NCBI RefSeq assembly: GCF_000374585.1
Contig: NZ_KB894643.1
Coordinates: forward strand, 26,773 to 90,772
Direction: 5' to 3'
Source of the DNA: Phocaeicola barnesiae DSM 18169 = JCM 13652
Lineage (GTDB): Bacteria; Bacteroidota; Bacteroidia; Bacteroidales; Bacteroidaceae
Length of the DNA stretch: 64,000 nucleotides
A program made the position numbers and the translations under genes. Position 1 is the first letter of the stretch, and each line of letters starts with the position of its first letter. This document shows, piece by piece, positions 52,987 to 62,988 of this stretch. The notes under the pieces were generated by a model. It did not search any database. It had not been told where the DNA came from and was given only the letters and a program-made list of their open reading frames with translations.

Positions 52987-55900
52987 ATGAGAACACTGGT
53001 TATCCTTTTATTGTCTCTACTCTCTTATGCAGTTCCTGCGCAAGAGAATATCATGTTCAAACACTTGACCGTACATGACGGACTAGCCGACAATGAAGTG
53101 AAATGTATCCTGAAAGACAACAATGGTTTCCTTTGGTGCTCTACCAATACAGCTATCAACCGGTATGACGGATATAATGTCAAACAATACCCCAATACAT
53201 CAAACGGTTTAAGCCTGTCCACTTCCATCGAGCAGATACAGATGGACTACAACGGTGATATCTGGATAAACCGATACGGACACTATTTCATTTACGACAG
53301 AGAAAAAGACCAGTTTATCGATGCCCAGCCTTTATTGGACAAATACCAGCTTCATAACAACACGTATCCGCAACAAATCTTCATCGATGACCAGAAAAAC
53401 CTCTGGTCCTACAACGGACACATCATGAAATACTATAATTTCAAGGATGACATCACCTATACCATAGAAAATCTGCCAGATTATATAAAGTTCATGTATG
53501 TCAAACAGCATTACTTGTTTTATATCGATGCGGAAAACGACCTGTTCATTACCGATACATTCAATAAGAAAAACTTCTATCACGTTTCCTTGAACCAACT
53601 GTTCGACAAGGAAAAGTACCTGGACTACAAATTCTACGTAGACAGCGATCTGGATATCTGGATTTACAGTTCAAATACCCAAGGGCTCTGGTTGCTGTCC
53701 AAAGGAAGCGGAAACTCCTGGGAACTCACAACCATTCAACACATATCCTACCTGTTGAGCAACAAAGTCATCAGCATTTGTGAAGATTACGACCGCCGGA
53801 TCTGGATAGGAATGGAATATGACGGAATCAGCGTCTATGACAAGAAAGAAAAGGCCCACAGACACATTTCGCAAACCAACGACACACATTCATTGGGAAG
53901 CAACAAAGTATGGTGTTTCTATTGTGACAAGGAGAATACCATGTGGGTAGGTACCATGCGAAACGGAATATCCTATTACAACAAAGATTTCTCACCGTTT
54001 ACCAAAACCGTACAACCTGTCAAGCACGACATCTCCTGTTTGACGGAAGATAAAGACAACAACCTGTGGTACGGAACAGATGGAGGAGGCATATACCGGA
54101 TAGATCGCAACGGAGAAAGCACTCATTTCAGCAAGGAAAAAGGGAACTCGTTCAGCGATAAGATAGTATGCCTATACTGTGATTCCAAAGGAAGAATCTG
54201 GGTAGGAACTTACCTGGACGGATTCGGGTTTTATCAGGATGGGAAATTCCACCAATACCCTTTTTCGGATACTTTTCCCCGGAACCCGATAAACAATAGC
54301 ATCTGGAGCATGACAGAAGACCGCGAAGGTAACCTCTGGTTAGGAAATCTGAATGACGGCCTGCACATGTATAATCCCGATAAAGCAGAATTCCATACCT
54401 ATTTACCCCAGAATTCCAAACTGGGTAATGCCCATGTCATGTCTGTATACTTCGATGGGAAACAATCCGTCTATATGGCTACGTGTAATGGCATGAACAT
54501 TATCGATACCCGAACCAAGGAGATAAGCAGCATACGGAGCAATAAGAAACATACACAAGCTATCAAAGATTCCGTCCAGAACAACATCTATGTAGACAGC
54601 AGAGGACTCATTTGGATAGGTGGAAGAGAAGGTCTTACGGTGTTTGACACCAGACTTGATACACTCTACTACATAAATGACAACAACAGTAAACTGAAAG
54701 GAAGTCTTGTAAGAGGCATTACAGAAGACAACCGGCAAAACATTTGGGTAGTCACCACCGACGGAATCACAAAGATCCAGATATCCACTGATAATCATCG
54801 GAACAGCTACCAGTTCACCTGCCATCCTTACTCCAAGAACGACGGGCTGCAATCTTCGGACTTTGTACATAATTCCATCTATCGCGCCCACAACGGAAAT
54901 ATCATGATAGGCGGAAACGGAGGATATTATAGCACCAACCCTGATATGCTACATAGCAGCCGAAGGGCGATGCCGGTCATATTTACCCGATTGAAAGTTT
55001 TCAATCAGCCCATCGAAGCTGATTCCCTATACGACGGACACGTTATTCTGCACAAGAATATCGAACTGACCGATAAGATTGTCCTGAAAAACAGCCAAAG
55101 CACATTCAGTCTGGAATTCTCCACGCTGGAATACATCAGAACGCACAATCTGCAATTCTCTTTCCGCCTGAAAGAAGCCAACGAGAACTGGACTATGTTG
55201 AAAGACAATCAGATTTCTTTCAACAACATGGCTACAGGTACCTATACCCTGGAAGTTCGTGCTACAAACTCCGACGGATTATGGAGCCAACCATCGTCAC
55301 TCATCATTGTCATAGAGCCTCCTATTTGGTTAAGCAACTGGTTCATAACACTCTATGTTCTCATATTCATAGCCATCATTCTTTACGCATGGTTTCTGAA
55401 CGACCAGAAACACAAGCGAAGAATGAAATACAAGGAAATAGAGCTGGAAGCCCAGAAGCAGCACGAAATCGATGAAATCAGAATCAACTTTTTCACCAAT
55501 CTCAGCCACGATTTCCGCACTCCGTTGTCACTTATTATCACCCCGTTGGAGGAGCTGTTGAAACAAGACAATGAAATGAAAGGCATGCTGAACATCATCT
55601 ACAAGAATGCCATGACACTTTTGAACCTGGTTAACCAGATATTGGATTTCAGGAAACTGGAAATGCAGAAAAACACGGAAATCCAAACAAGTTGTGGAGA
55701 TTATGTCCAGTTCGCCAATGAAATCATCAAGAGCTTTTCGGTTTATGCGGAAACCAACCACCTGTCACTAACACTCGAAAAACAGACTGACAGCCTCCCG
55801 ATAATGTTCGACAAGGATAAAATGCATAAGATATTCATGAACTTGTTGTCGAATGCGGTCAAATATGCCGGAAATCCTGGAAAAGTGACCATCAAAATAT

Positions 55901-57012
55901 GGACTGAAAAGGATAAGGTCTATACAAGCATTGCAGACAACGGACCAGGGATAGACGATGCCAACAAATCGAAGATTTTCGACCCGTTCTTCCAGATACC
56001 CAACAGCAAGGCATTATATGGCAGCGGAATAGGTCTCCACATCGTCAAAGATTTGCTGAAAGCCCATGGCGGTGACATTTATGCGGAAGACAACGAGCCG
56101 AACGGTACCCGATTTATCTTCTACATCCCCATCATTTCCGCTACGCAGGAAACAGAGATTACGGATCGCCCTGAAGATGAAAACATTGCCAACCCATTGA
56201 CAGAAGAAGCACAAGAACTCCCTGAAACGGAAAGTCCGGAAAAGACAGCAGTCCTGGTTGTAGAAGATTATCAGGATTTAAGGAATTTCCTGACGGACTC
56301 GCTCAAGAAGGAATATACGGTCTATGCTGCGGTCGACGGCCTGCACGCATTGTCTATTCTGAAGAAGGAACACATTGACCTGATAGTTACGGATGTCATG
56401 ATGCCGAACATGGACGGAATCGAATTATGCCGGGCAGTGAAAAGCAACATCAAGATTTCACACATCCCTATCATCATGCTGACGGCCAAAAACGACATCG
56501 AACATGTTACACAAGGCTTCGTTGAAGGTGCAGACGATTATATTCAGAAACCGTTCAACCTGGATATCCTGAAACTGAGAATGCGCCGGATATTGAAATG
56601 GAAGCAAGAATGTTACCGGAAATTTGCAATAGCAGACATTCCTACCAGTGACATCACTTCCAGTTCGTTGGACGAATCCTTCATGGAAAAAGCCATCAAA
56701 GCGGTAGAAGACAATATCGAAAATCCACAATTCTCTGTGGAAGAGCTCAGCAGCATCGTCGGCATGAGCCGGAGCAACCTGTATAACAAGCTCATGTCCA
56801 TTACCGGAAAAGCTCCCAGCGAATTCATACGTCTGTTAAGGCTGAAGAAAAGTGTCAAATACCTGCAAGGTACCCAAATGACCGTAGCCGAAGTAGCTTA
56901 CAAAGTAGGATTCAATTCCCCCAAAATATTCACCCACTATTTCAAGGAAGAATACAAGATGACTCCTACAGAATACCGGAAGGCGAAGGAAACGCAGGAA
57001 GAAGCTTCCTGA
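52987..57012 (+). CDS. Hybrid two-component system sensor/regulator (HTCS)
   Basis: A 1341-residue one-protein phosphorelay. Order: signal peptide (1-18), two seven-bladed reg_prop propellers (about 20-690; repeats such as DNNGFLWCST, DNNLWYGTDGGG, DREGNLWLGN), a Y_Y_Y domain (about 700-785), one membrane span (about 790-810), HisKA with NLSHDFRTPLSL (His about 841), HATPase with NGPGID and SGIGLHIVKDL, a receiver with VVEDYQDLR and VTDVMMPNMDG (Asp about 1136), and an AraC-type HTH (about 1235-1330). It senses an oligosaccharide in the periplasm and activates the divergent PUL. All catalytic residues appear intact. Confidence 0.95.
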   Translation: MRTLVILLLSLLSYAVPAQENIMFKHLTVHDGLADNEVKCILKDNNGFLWCSTNTAINRYDGYNVKQYPNTSNGLSLSTSIEQIQMDYNGDIWINRYGHYFIYDREKDQFIDAQPLLDKYQLHNNTYPQQIFIDDQKNLWSYNGHIMKYYNFKDDITYTIENLPDYIKFMYVKQHYLFYIDAENDLFITDTFNKKNFYHVSLNQLFDKEKYLDYKFYVDSDLDIWIYSSNTQGLWLLSKGSGNSWELTTIQHISYLLSNKVISICEDYDRRIWIGMEYDGISVYDKKEKAHRHISQTNDTHSLGSNKVWCFYCDKENTMWVGTMRNGISYYNKDFSPFTKTVQPVKHDISCLTEDKDNNLWYGTDGGGIYRIDRNGESTHFSKEKGNSFSDKIVCLYCDSKGRIWVGTYLDGFGFYQDGKFHQYPFSDTFPRNPINNSIWSMTEDREGNLWLGNLNDGLHMYNPDKAEFHTYLPQNSKLGNAHVMSVYFDGKQSVYMATCNGMNIIDTRTKEISSIRSNKKHTQAIKDSVQNNIYVDSRGLIWIGGREGLTVFDTRLDTLYYINDNNSKLKGSLVRGITEDNRQNIWVVTTDGITKIQISTDNHRNSYQFTCHPYSKNDGLQSSDFVHNSIYRAHNGNIMIGGNGGYYSTNPDMLHSSRRAMPVIFTRLKVFNQPIEADSLYDGHVILHKNIELTDKIVLKNSQSTFSLEFSTLEYIRTHNLQFSFRLKEANENWTMLKDNQISFNNMATGTYTLEVRATNSDGLWSQPSSLIIVIEPPIWLSNWFITLYVLIFIAIILYAWFLNDQKHKRRMKYKEIELEAQKQHEIDEIRINFFTNLSHDFRTPLSLIITPLEELLKQDNEMKGMLNIIYKNAMTLLNLVNQILDFRKLEMQKNTEIQTSCGDYVQFANEIIKSFSVYAETNHLSLTLEKQTDSLPIMFDKDKMHKIFMNLLSNAVKYAGNPGKVTIKIWTEKDKVYTSIADNGPGIDDANKSKIFDPFFQIPNSKALYGSGIGLHIVKDLLKAHGGDIYAEDNEPNGTRFIFYIPIISATQETEITDRPEDENIANPLTEEAQELPETESPEKTAVLVVEDYQDLRNFLTDSLKKEYTVYAAVDGLHALSILKKEHIDLIVTDVMMPNMDGIELCRAVKSNIKISHIPIIMLTAKNDIEHVTQGFVEGADDYIQKPFNLDILKLRMRRILKWKQECYRKFAIADIPTSDITSSSLDESFMEKAIKAVEDNIENPQFSVEELSSIVGMSRSNLYNKLMSITGKAPSEFIRLLRLKKSVKYLQGTQMTVAEVAYKVGFNSPKIFTHYFKEEYKMTPTEYRKAKETQEEAS

Positions 57013-57040
57013 TTCCTACGTATCACACCCTTCTGTAAAT

Positions 57041-57077
57041 CCCGCCAAACTCCTGAATTTTCCAGGAGGCTGGCGGG
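57041..57077. terminator. Hairpin between HTCS and GH84 genes
   Basis: CCCGCCA (57041-57047) pairs with TGGCGGG (57071-57077), with inner CTCCTG/CAGGAG. It lies between convergent genes. The T run is weak. Confidence 0.65.
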
Positions 57078-57127
57078 ATGGATAAAATCAACTCAACGGG
57101 AAGGACTCGAAGCGGCTCCTCTATTCG

Positions 57128-59713
57128 TCATCTTCCGCCGGTGACGGACATCGGTTGGGCAATAATTTCAAAGATTTCGGCATCTCCTTCAATAGTCACT
57201 TTACTGACCTCATCGTTTGCCAGTTCTGTTTTAAAGAAGGAGGAAGAAATGCTCGTCTCTGAAACCAGCTCACCTTTTTTGCCGAACTGTTTGAACGTCA
57301 AAGGAGCGGAAAGTTCTCCCATCAGAAGCGTATACCCCTTGACACCTTGAGGAACCTCAAAAGACAGGCTTTGAGTCACTCGGCAGGATGTTCCCGGATT
57401 CTGATCGAAAGCATAAACTCCCTGTTGCGGTTGTTCCATCTCCAGTTTGAATCCCAAGTTATCGATGCGAACCGGATTGACATCGAAGGTACGGACGGAA
57501 GCATAGTTCTTGCGGTCGGATTCAAGTCTTTTCAGGCGTACATAACGTGCCTTTACAGGTTCTCCCTGCCAATGGATAACATACTGCTTGGTCAGTTCTC
57601 CAATCAGAGGAACCCATGTCCGGCCGTCGACAGAACATTCCAAAGCCGCATGGTCGAAATAGTCTACATCATCCACAGAGTTCCTTCCTTGCAGAATGGA
57701 AACTTCCGTTACATCACGAACATCCCTCAAGTCCACTCCAATCCAATCGCCGTCCTTTTGTCCGATACCGGAAGTATAAAACGTCGTCGAATCATTGTCG
57801 AACATCAGTTTGGTAAGGATTGTTCCCGAGCTTCCGAAAGAACCGATTCCTTTATAGTCTTTAGGTGTCGTGCCAAGTAACTTTTTCAGGAATCCGTGCG
57901 CCATGTCATCCATTGCGTTTTCGTAGAAAGGCTGCAATTTCAGCGTCCCCGACTTATGAGCCTCATAATTCTTGCGGTCTTCCTTGCTCATCAGGTTCTG
58001 TATATACTTGCTCCAGAAATCAGCATCATTGTTCCCGGCACGATAGATTTGAGCCAGCTCTATGGCACGCTTTCCCCTCGTACCCAGTTTGCCGAACTCA
58101 ATCAGCCACGGACGAAGCTCCTGTAGCAAGGCCTTATTCTCACAGGACTTTTCCATTTCAGCCGGAACCTTTTCCACCTTCTCAAATTCAGCTTTGAGCA
58201 ACCGGGCCTCATCGTCGTTCCAATCCGCCATCCGGAAAGTCTTGGTCTCCCAGGATTCATCGCGACGGTAACCGTTTTCCGTATCGCTGGAATGTATCGC
58301 AAACGTACGGTAAGCATCTTTGGCTTTGGGAGCCAGTTCCACCAATCCTCTTTCCCAGTTGTCGATAGGGTTATAGTTGGCGATGTTCCATGCATAGTCC
58401 GCAACACCATATAAGGCAAGTTTAGATGCCTCACCGTGTTCCATGGGATTGCTGATGACGCCACAGACCTCATTTTGTGTAAGCGAGGTATCCAGACCAT
58501 ATACAGGCCCCTGTAGAATGAAGTTACGGACATAATCGGTTACCGGATAATTCCACCAGTAATATGCAGGTCTTTTGATGCGTGAATTTATCCATTCCAT
58601 GGTTTCGGGAGTCATGTCACTACATACCACATCTCCAGTCCAGAACACTTTAATATCCGGATTCAGACTATTTCCATAAATAGCCAGACTTCCTTGCGGA
58701 GTAGGATTTGCCCAAAGCTTGGAATAGTCGGTAGGACAGACAGTCAACGGAGACACATCTCCTTTGGCCTTCACAAAATCATCCGTCAGCCGGTTCAAGA
58801 GTTCCGTCTGTTTCAGCGGATTGGTGCCTTCACCGGAAATATCATCGAAGAAGATGGCGAAATCCCTTACCCCCAGGTCGTACATCCAGTTGAATTTGTT
58901 GACCAGGTTCTGATAGTCTTCTTCGTTCCATTTGATGTCCTGTCCCGGATGAATGGCCCATACAAAATCCACCCGGTTCCGTTTGCAGGCCTGCACCAGT
59001 TCCCTGATGTTTTGAGCCTCTTTTTCGGGATACGGCAGCCTCCAGTTCGGACAACTGTGATACGGGTCGTCTTTGGGACCGTACAGGTAAGTATTCATTT
59101 TGAATTTCCCATAGAAATCAATCAGCGACATACGCACCTGATGCGACCACGGTGTACCGTAAAAGCCCTCTACTACACCCCGATTGGGCAAGTCCGGATA
59201 GTCGTTAATATCCAGATAAGGCAATTCCCCGTTCTGAGCAACGGGACTTTCCAAAAGCTGGCGTAATGTCTGGATGCCATAAAAGGCTCCTCGTTCATCG
59301 TAACCCACGATGGATATTCCTGCTTTATCAATGTGCATGGCATAAGCTCCGGAAACTTCCTTTATGCCTTGCTTGCGTGCGGCTTTCTTTCCAAAGTCAA
59401 GGGTCAGCTTTACCCCTTTCTTCGCCAATGTGAGAAAGTCCAGGTTCTCCGAAAACTTATGCTGTTTGTCCTTCAGGACCACTCCGTCTGTAATATCCAG
59501 CACCCCGTTTCCGTTGACGGTCAATTCGTGAGGAGTCGGATTGATAATAATTCCATGGTGGTCTATCTTCTCTCCGGGAACAGGCAATACTTGTTGGATT
59601 TCCAGTCTCTGTGACGATAAATCGAACTCAGTTTCTTGAGCGAAGAGGTTGCCGCATGCCAGTGCGCATATCGCTCCTACCATTAATGATTTGTGATAAT
59701 GTCTATTTTTCAT
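57128..59713 (-). CDS. GH84 beta-N-acetylglucosaminidase
   Basis: 861 residues with a signal peptide (MKNRHYHKSLMVGAICALAC). An N-terminal hexosaminidase-like domain (about 25-150) precedes the GH84 barrel: NRGVVEGFYGTPWSH, GPKDDPYHSCPNW, FFDDISGEGTN with the catalytic Asp pair at about 290-291. A helical part and an F5/8-type C domain (about 655-760, FYTSGIGQKDGDWIGVDLRD) follow, then a beta-rich C-terminal part of about 95 residues. It cleaves beta-linked GlcNAc by substrate-assisted catalysis, probably on mucin or other host glycans. It is convergent with the sensor gene and not part of that operon. Confidence 0.93.
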   Translation of the reverse strand: MKNRHYHKSLMVGAICALACGNLFAQETEFDLSSQRLEIQQVLPVPGEKIDHHGIIINPTPHELTVNGNGVLDITDGVVLKDKQHKFSENLDFLTLAKKGVKLTLDFGKKAARKQGIKEVSGAYAMHIDKAGISIVGYDERGAFYGIQTLRQLLESPVAQNGELPYLDINDYPDLPNRGVVEGFYGTPWSHQVRMSLIDFYGKFKMNTYLYGPKDDPYHSCPNWRLPYPEKEAQNIRELVQACKRNRVDFVWAIHPGQDIKWNEEDYQNLVNKFNWMYDLGVRDFAIFFDDISGEGTNPLKQTELLNRLTDDFVKAKGDVSPLTVCPTDYSKLWANPTPQGSLAIYGNSLNPDIKVFWTGDVVCSDMTPETMEWINSRIKRPAYYWWNYPVTDYVRNFILQGPVYGLDTSLTQNEVCGVISNPMEHGEASKLALYGVADYAWNIANYNPIDNWERGLVELAPKAKDAYRTFAIHSSDTENGYRRDESWETKTFRMADWNDDEARLLKAEFEKVEKVPAEMEKSCENKALLQELRPWLIEFGKLGTRGKRAIELAQIYRAGNNDADFWSKYIQNLMSKEDRKNYEAHKSGTLKLQPFYENAMDDMAHGFLKKLLGTTPKDYKGIGSFGSSGTILTKLMFDNDSTTFYTSGIGQKDGDWIGVDLRDVRDVTEVSILQGRNSVDDVDYFDHAALECSVDGRTWVPLIGELTKQYVIHWQGEPVKARYVRLKRLESDRKNYASVRTFDVNPVRIDNLGFKLEMEQPQQGVYAFDQNPGTSCRVTQSLSFEVPQGVKGYTLLMGELSAPLTFKQFGKKGELVSETSISSSFFKTELANDEVSKVTIEGDAEIFEIIAQPMSVTGGR

Positions 59714-59851
59714 AATAACTGAATAGGGGTTTATCCAACAAAGCTATCAATTTAATCTGAATTAAAAGTTGTTTTGTGTCAAAAAAGACTGTATGGGTCT
59801 ACTGCTCTATCTCTCGGGGTTGAATGTTTACCTTGCAAAACTTTAGTCACT

Positions 59852-60841
59852 TTATTTTTTGTTTAATCTTTTAACCTCTTTGTCGAAGTCACTTTCAAGC
59901 ATATCCATTTCTCGCTTGCGGTATATTTCAAATTCCTTTTCAGCTTTTTCTATGGCTTGTTTATGTGAAATATTGCCTTTGCCGACCAAGATTTTTCGTT
60001 TGTGAGCTATAATCTGATTGTCAAGAGCTTCTATCCAGTCCTTCATAGACATAGGGTTCATTTCCAATGCCTGGAATTCTGCAAAATCGAGAAATCCTGA
60101 AACTAACAGATTCAGTCGTTGCAACTCTATTTCTGACAAATAGTTTTTCGCTATTTTTACATCATCTTTGGTTACGTAATTACCTTTGAAATTGGTCATT
60201 CCGACAAACGGCTTTTCATTGGCAACACGGTTGTATATTACCTCAGCAGCTGTATTCTCATGAACCGCATAATGCAGTTTATTCTGCACGGTGGCGAAAA
60301 AAGTTTTAGTCATTTCACTGCGAGGATCATAGTCCGTAGCTGTAGCATATATGTCCGTAACCTGCTGGTAAAAATTTCGTTCACTACTACGAATATCCCT
60401 GATACGTTGCAATAATTCTCGGAAATAGCGGTTTCCTCCCTGTTTCAGCCGTTCATCATCCATCGCAAAACCTTTCTGAATATATTCATGCAAACGTTGT
60501 GTCGCCCAACGCCGGAAACGTGTGGCTATTTGAGACTGGACACGATATCCCAAAGCTATGACCATATCGAGGTTGTAATGAGCAACATCTCGTGATTGTG
60601 TCTTCCCTTCTATTGCTCCATGTTGAGTGGTTATTCGGAAATTCCGAACAACCACATTTTTATCAAGCTCTCCATCTTCAAATATATGCTTAATATGTTC
60701 GCTTACATTTGATTTACTAGTTTGGTATATCTCTGCTAGCTGGCTCTGTGTCAGCCATAAATCTTCGTCAGCAAAGCGAACCGATACACGAGTTATTTCG
60801 TTATCGTCCTGATATAGGATTATTTTATTTTCTTCGTTCAT
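59852..60841 (-). CDS. RhuM-family protein
   Basis: 329 residues, full RhuM length. The N-terminal DNA-binding part has EDLWLTQSQLAEIYQTSKSN and NLDMVIALGYRVQS...FRRWATQRL; the middle has LQRIRDIRSSERNFYQQVTD and NKLHYAVHENTAAEV, family hallmarks; the C-terminus is a charged helix. RhuM proteins are widespread near toxin-antitoxin, restriction and mobile loci; the function is not established. A truncated gene fragment lies 17 bases upstream on the same strand, so it was probably second in a broken operon. Confidence 0.88.
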   Translation of the reverse strand: MNEENKIILYQDDNEITRVSVRFADEDLWLTQSQLAEIYQTSKSNVSEHIKHIFEDGELDKNVVVRNFRITTQHGAIEGKTQSRDVAHYNLDMVIALGYRVQSQIATRFRRWATQRLHEYIQKGFAMDDERLKQGGNRYFRELLQRIRDIRSSERNFYQQVTDIYATATDYDPRSEMTKTFFATVQNKLHYAVHENTAAEVIYNRVANEKPFVGMTNFKGNYVTKDDVKIAKNYLSEIELQRLNLLVSGFLDFAEFQALEMNPMSMKDWIEALDNQIIAHKRKILVGKGNISHKQAIEKAEKEFEIYRKREMDMLESDFDKEVKRLNKK

Positions 60842-60858
60842 TTTTATTAACTAAATCG

Positions 60859-61113
60859 TTATTTGCTATTTTTCAAACTCTCCTTCAATGCCAAACCTTT
60901 TGCCGTAAGACGATATTTTTGCAACTTACTTTGCTTCTCATTAGGTAAAGTAAACTCTATATAGCCTTCATCCATAGACGTTTTAAGATATGTATTACGA
61001 AAATATGTCCGATGCCTAATTCCGAATGTTGATTGTAGCGTCTCCCTATCAACTTCACCGTCTATACAAGCAACAAGAGTTTTTATATGTTCAGATACAT
61101 TATCAACATTAAG
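60859..61113 (-). pseudogene. C-terminal fragment of RecG/AlbA-type ATP-binding protein
   Basis: The minus strand reads LNVDNVSEHIKTLVACIDGE, then LQSTFGIRHRTYFRNTYLKT and LQKYRLTAKGLALKESLKN before a stop, without any start codon; an in-frame stop at 61114-61116 cuts it off. The winged-helix block G.RHRTYFRNTYL..... YIE.T.P...S.LQKYRLT.KG is the usual C-terminus of the AlbA_2/RecG-like ATP-binding proteins. About 85 codons of the 3' end remain; the rest is lost. Confidence 0.65.
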
Positions 61114-61116
61114 TTA

Positions 61117-61980
61117 CAAAAATATAAAATAAGCCATAAATCATCATATATTAGTGATTTTTATTACGTTTCAATTTGCATGATTTAAATCCATAAAAAC
61201 ACAACCACGAAAATATCATTACTGTATACATACCTATTCTGATTAGAAATTGAGGCTTTAACTGTACACTTTTCCTTTAGACCAGCAACACGCAAAAGAT
61301 GATTGAGGAAATCTGGCCAGATATTGAATAGTGTAAAGCTATTCAGCGCAAAAACAAAATGACACCACTTTCTATATTCAATTATCATTTCAAACTTATT
61401 TTCATCGATTTACTAACAGAGCATATCTATTACCTTTCAAATCTGGAAGCAATAAAGTCTGAAAATACGCATATACATACAACCAATATGCAAAATACCC
61501 TTAAAAACCGCCTGTTCGGAAACCGGAAAAACAGCAAAAACGTGAGGATAAAAAATAGTTTCGCCTAGTCAAACCGATGAAAACACCTAGGAAAGTGAAG
61601 GAAGATGACCGGTCATCTTAAAAAGTGCCTGTATAAACGCCTTTTTCAAGGCCTGCAAATGCCAGTTGATACAAGAACAGGCAGATTTCAGTCCAACAAA
61701 AAGAAAGAGACAACAAGCCTCTTATAACAGAAGCAAATCAACACAAACGAAACAACAACCAAATGACCGAAACAAACAAATTTGAGAATCTTTTCGACAA
61801 CAACACTTCTTCTGAGAACCGCATTTTCCTTGTCATCCCAGACAAGAGCCGGAAACTCGCGATTCTCACCCTTCCGGATTATCAAAATGACAAAACGTAA
61901 TTCCTCATTTTCCGAAAAGCAAAATCGATAGATTTTCCATCAATCTTTCCGCAACCGTTACAACCGTTTCAGATTTTTTG
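61117..61980. other. Region without a supported gene
   Basis: About 860 bases of AT-rich DNA. Short frames on both strands (e.g. minus 61688-61885, beginning MIIRKGENREFPALVWDD) lack family motifs and ribosome sites. It may be what remains after loss of the gene whose tail lies at 60859-61113. Confidence 0.55.
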
Positions 61981-61988
61981 TACCTTTG
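61981..61988 (+). promoter_or_regulatory. -7 box abutting the rnz start codon
   Basis: TACCTTTG fits TAnnTTTG and ends only 6 bases before the ATG at 61995. A start site at the usual distance would fall on or next to that ATG. Confidence 0.6.
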
Positions 61989-61994
61989 CCCTAT

Positions 61995-62909
61995 ATGGGA
62001 AACTTCGATATACATATTCTGGGATGCGGTTCGGCCTTACCTACCACCCGGCATCTGGCTACCTCGCAGGTACTGAACATCCGTGAGAAACTCTTCATGA
62101 TAGATTGCGGAGAGGGCACACAGATACAGTTGCGCCGGTCACGGTTGAAGTTCAGCCGGCTGAACCATATCTTCATCTCTCATCTGCACGGTGACCACTG
62201 TTTCGGCCTCATCGGACTGATTTCCACCTTCGCCATGACCAACCGGACTGCCGACCTCCACATCTACAGCCATCCGGAACTGCAACGGCTGATGGAACCC
62301 CAACTGGCTTTCTTCTGCAAAGGGATGCCTTTCCAAGTGGTTTTCCATCCGTTCGACCCGAAGGAGCGGACCATCATCTACGATGACCGTTCCATCACGG
62401 TGGAAACCATCCCGTTGAAACACCGACTCCCTACCTGCGGCTTTCTGTTCCGCGAGAAACCGCTGCCCAACCACATCCTGCGGGATATGATAGATTTCTA
62501 CGAAGTACCCGTCTACCTGATAAACCGCATCAAGAACGGAGAAGATTTCGTGACCGAGGACGGAACCGTCATCCCTAACGGACGCCTGACGACTCCTGCC
62601 GACCCTCCACGTGCCTACGCCTATTGTTCGGACACTTCCTATCTGCCACGCATCATCGAACAGATAAAAGGAGTGGATCTGCTTTTCCACGAAGCTACCT
62701 TCGCACAGACCGAAGCAGCCCGTGCCAAAGAGACCATGCACTCCACCGCCAGTCAGGCCGCACAGATAGCGAAGGACGCGGAAGTGAAACGTCTGGTCAT
62801 CGGACATTACTCGGCCCGTTACGAGGACGAAAGCATCCTGCTGGAGGAAGCCTCGGCTGTTTTCCCGAACACCACCTTGGCTCAGGAGAACCTGAAAATA
62901 GAACTCTAG
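61995..62909 (+). CDS. rnz: Ribonuclease Z
   Basis: 304 residues from ATG 61995 (MGNFDIHILGCGSALPTTRH), the usual RNase Z opening; the in-frame TTG at 61986 overlaps the -7 box. The metallo-beta-lactamase motif FISHLHGDHCFGL (HxHxDH) binds two zinc ions; further His are in PLKHRLPTCGF, CSDTSYLP (Asp) and LVIGHYSARYED. It cuts the 3' trailer of tRNA precursors. The short distance to the promoter suggests a leaderless message. Confidence 0.95.
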   Translation: MGNFDIHILGCGSALPTTRHLATSQVLNIREKLFMIDCGEGTQIQLRRSRLKFSRLNHIFISHLHGDHCFGLIGLISTFAMTNRTADLHIYSHPELQRLMEPQLAFFCKGMPFQVVFHPFDPKERTIIYDDRSITVETIPLKHRLPTCGFLFREKPLPNHILRDMIDFYEVPVYLINRIKNGEDFVTEDGTVIPNGRLTTPADPPRAYAYCSDTSYLPRIIEQIKGVDLLFHEATFAQTEAARAKETMHSTASQAAQIAKDAEVKRLVIGHYSARYEDESILLEEASAVFPNTTLAQENLKIEL

Positions 62910-62988
62910 TTGTTAAAATTCATCAACCCACTTAAACCTCACGACACCCGAAACAGTCTTAGAAAAAGCTACGAATGACAAGAATGCC

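Noticed and set aside
61688-61885. 65-codon minus frame starting MIIRKGENREFPALVWDD
   Set aside because: No ribosome site or domain; C-terminal half is random hydrophobic sequence.
61763-61902. Short plus frame starting MTETNKFENLFDNN
   Set aside because: About 45 codons opposite another short frame; no support beyond being open.
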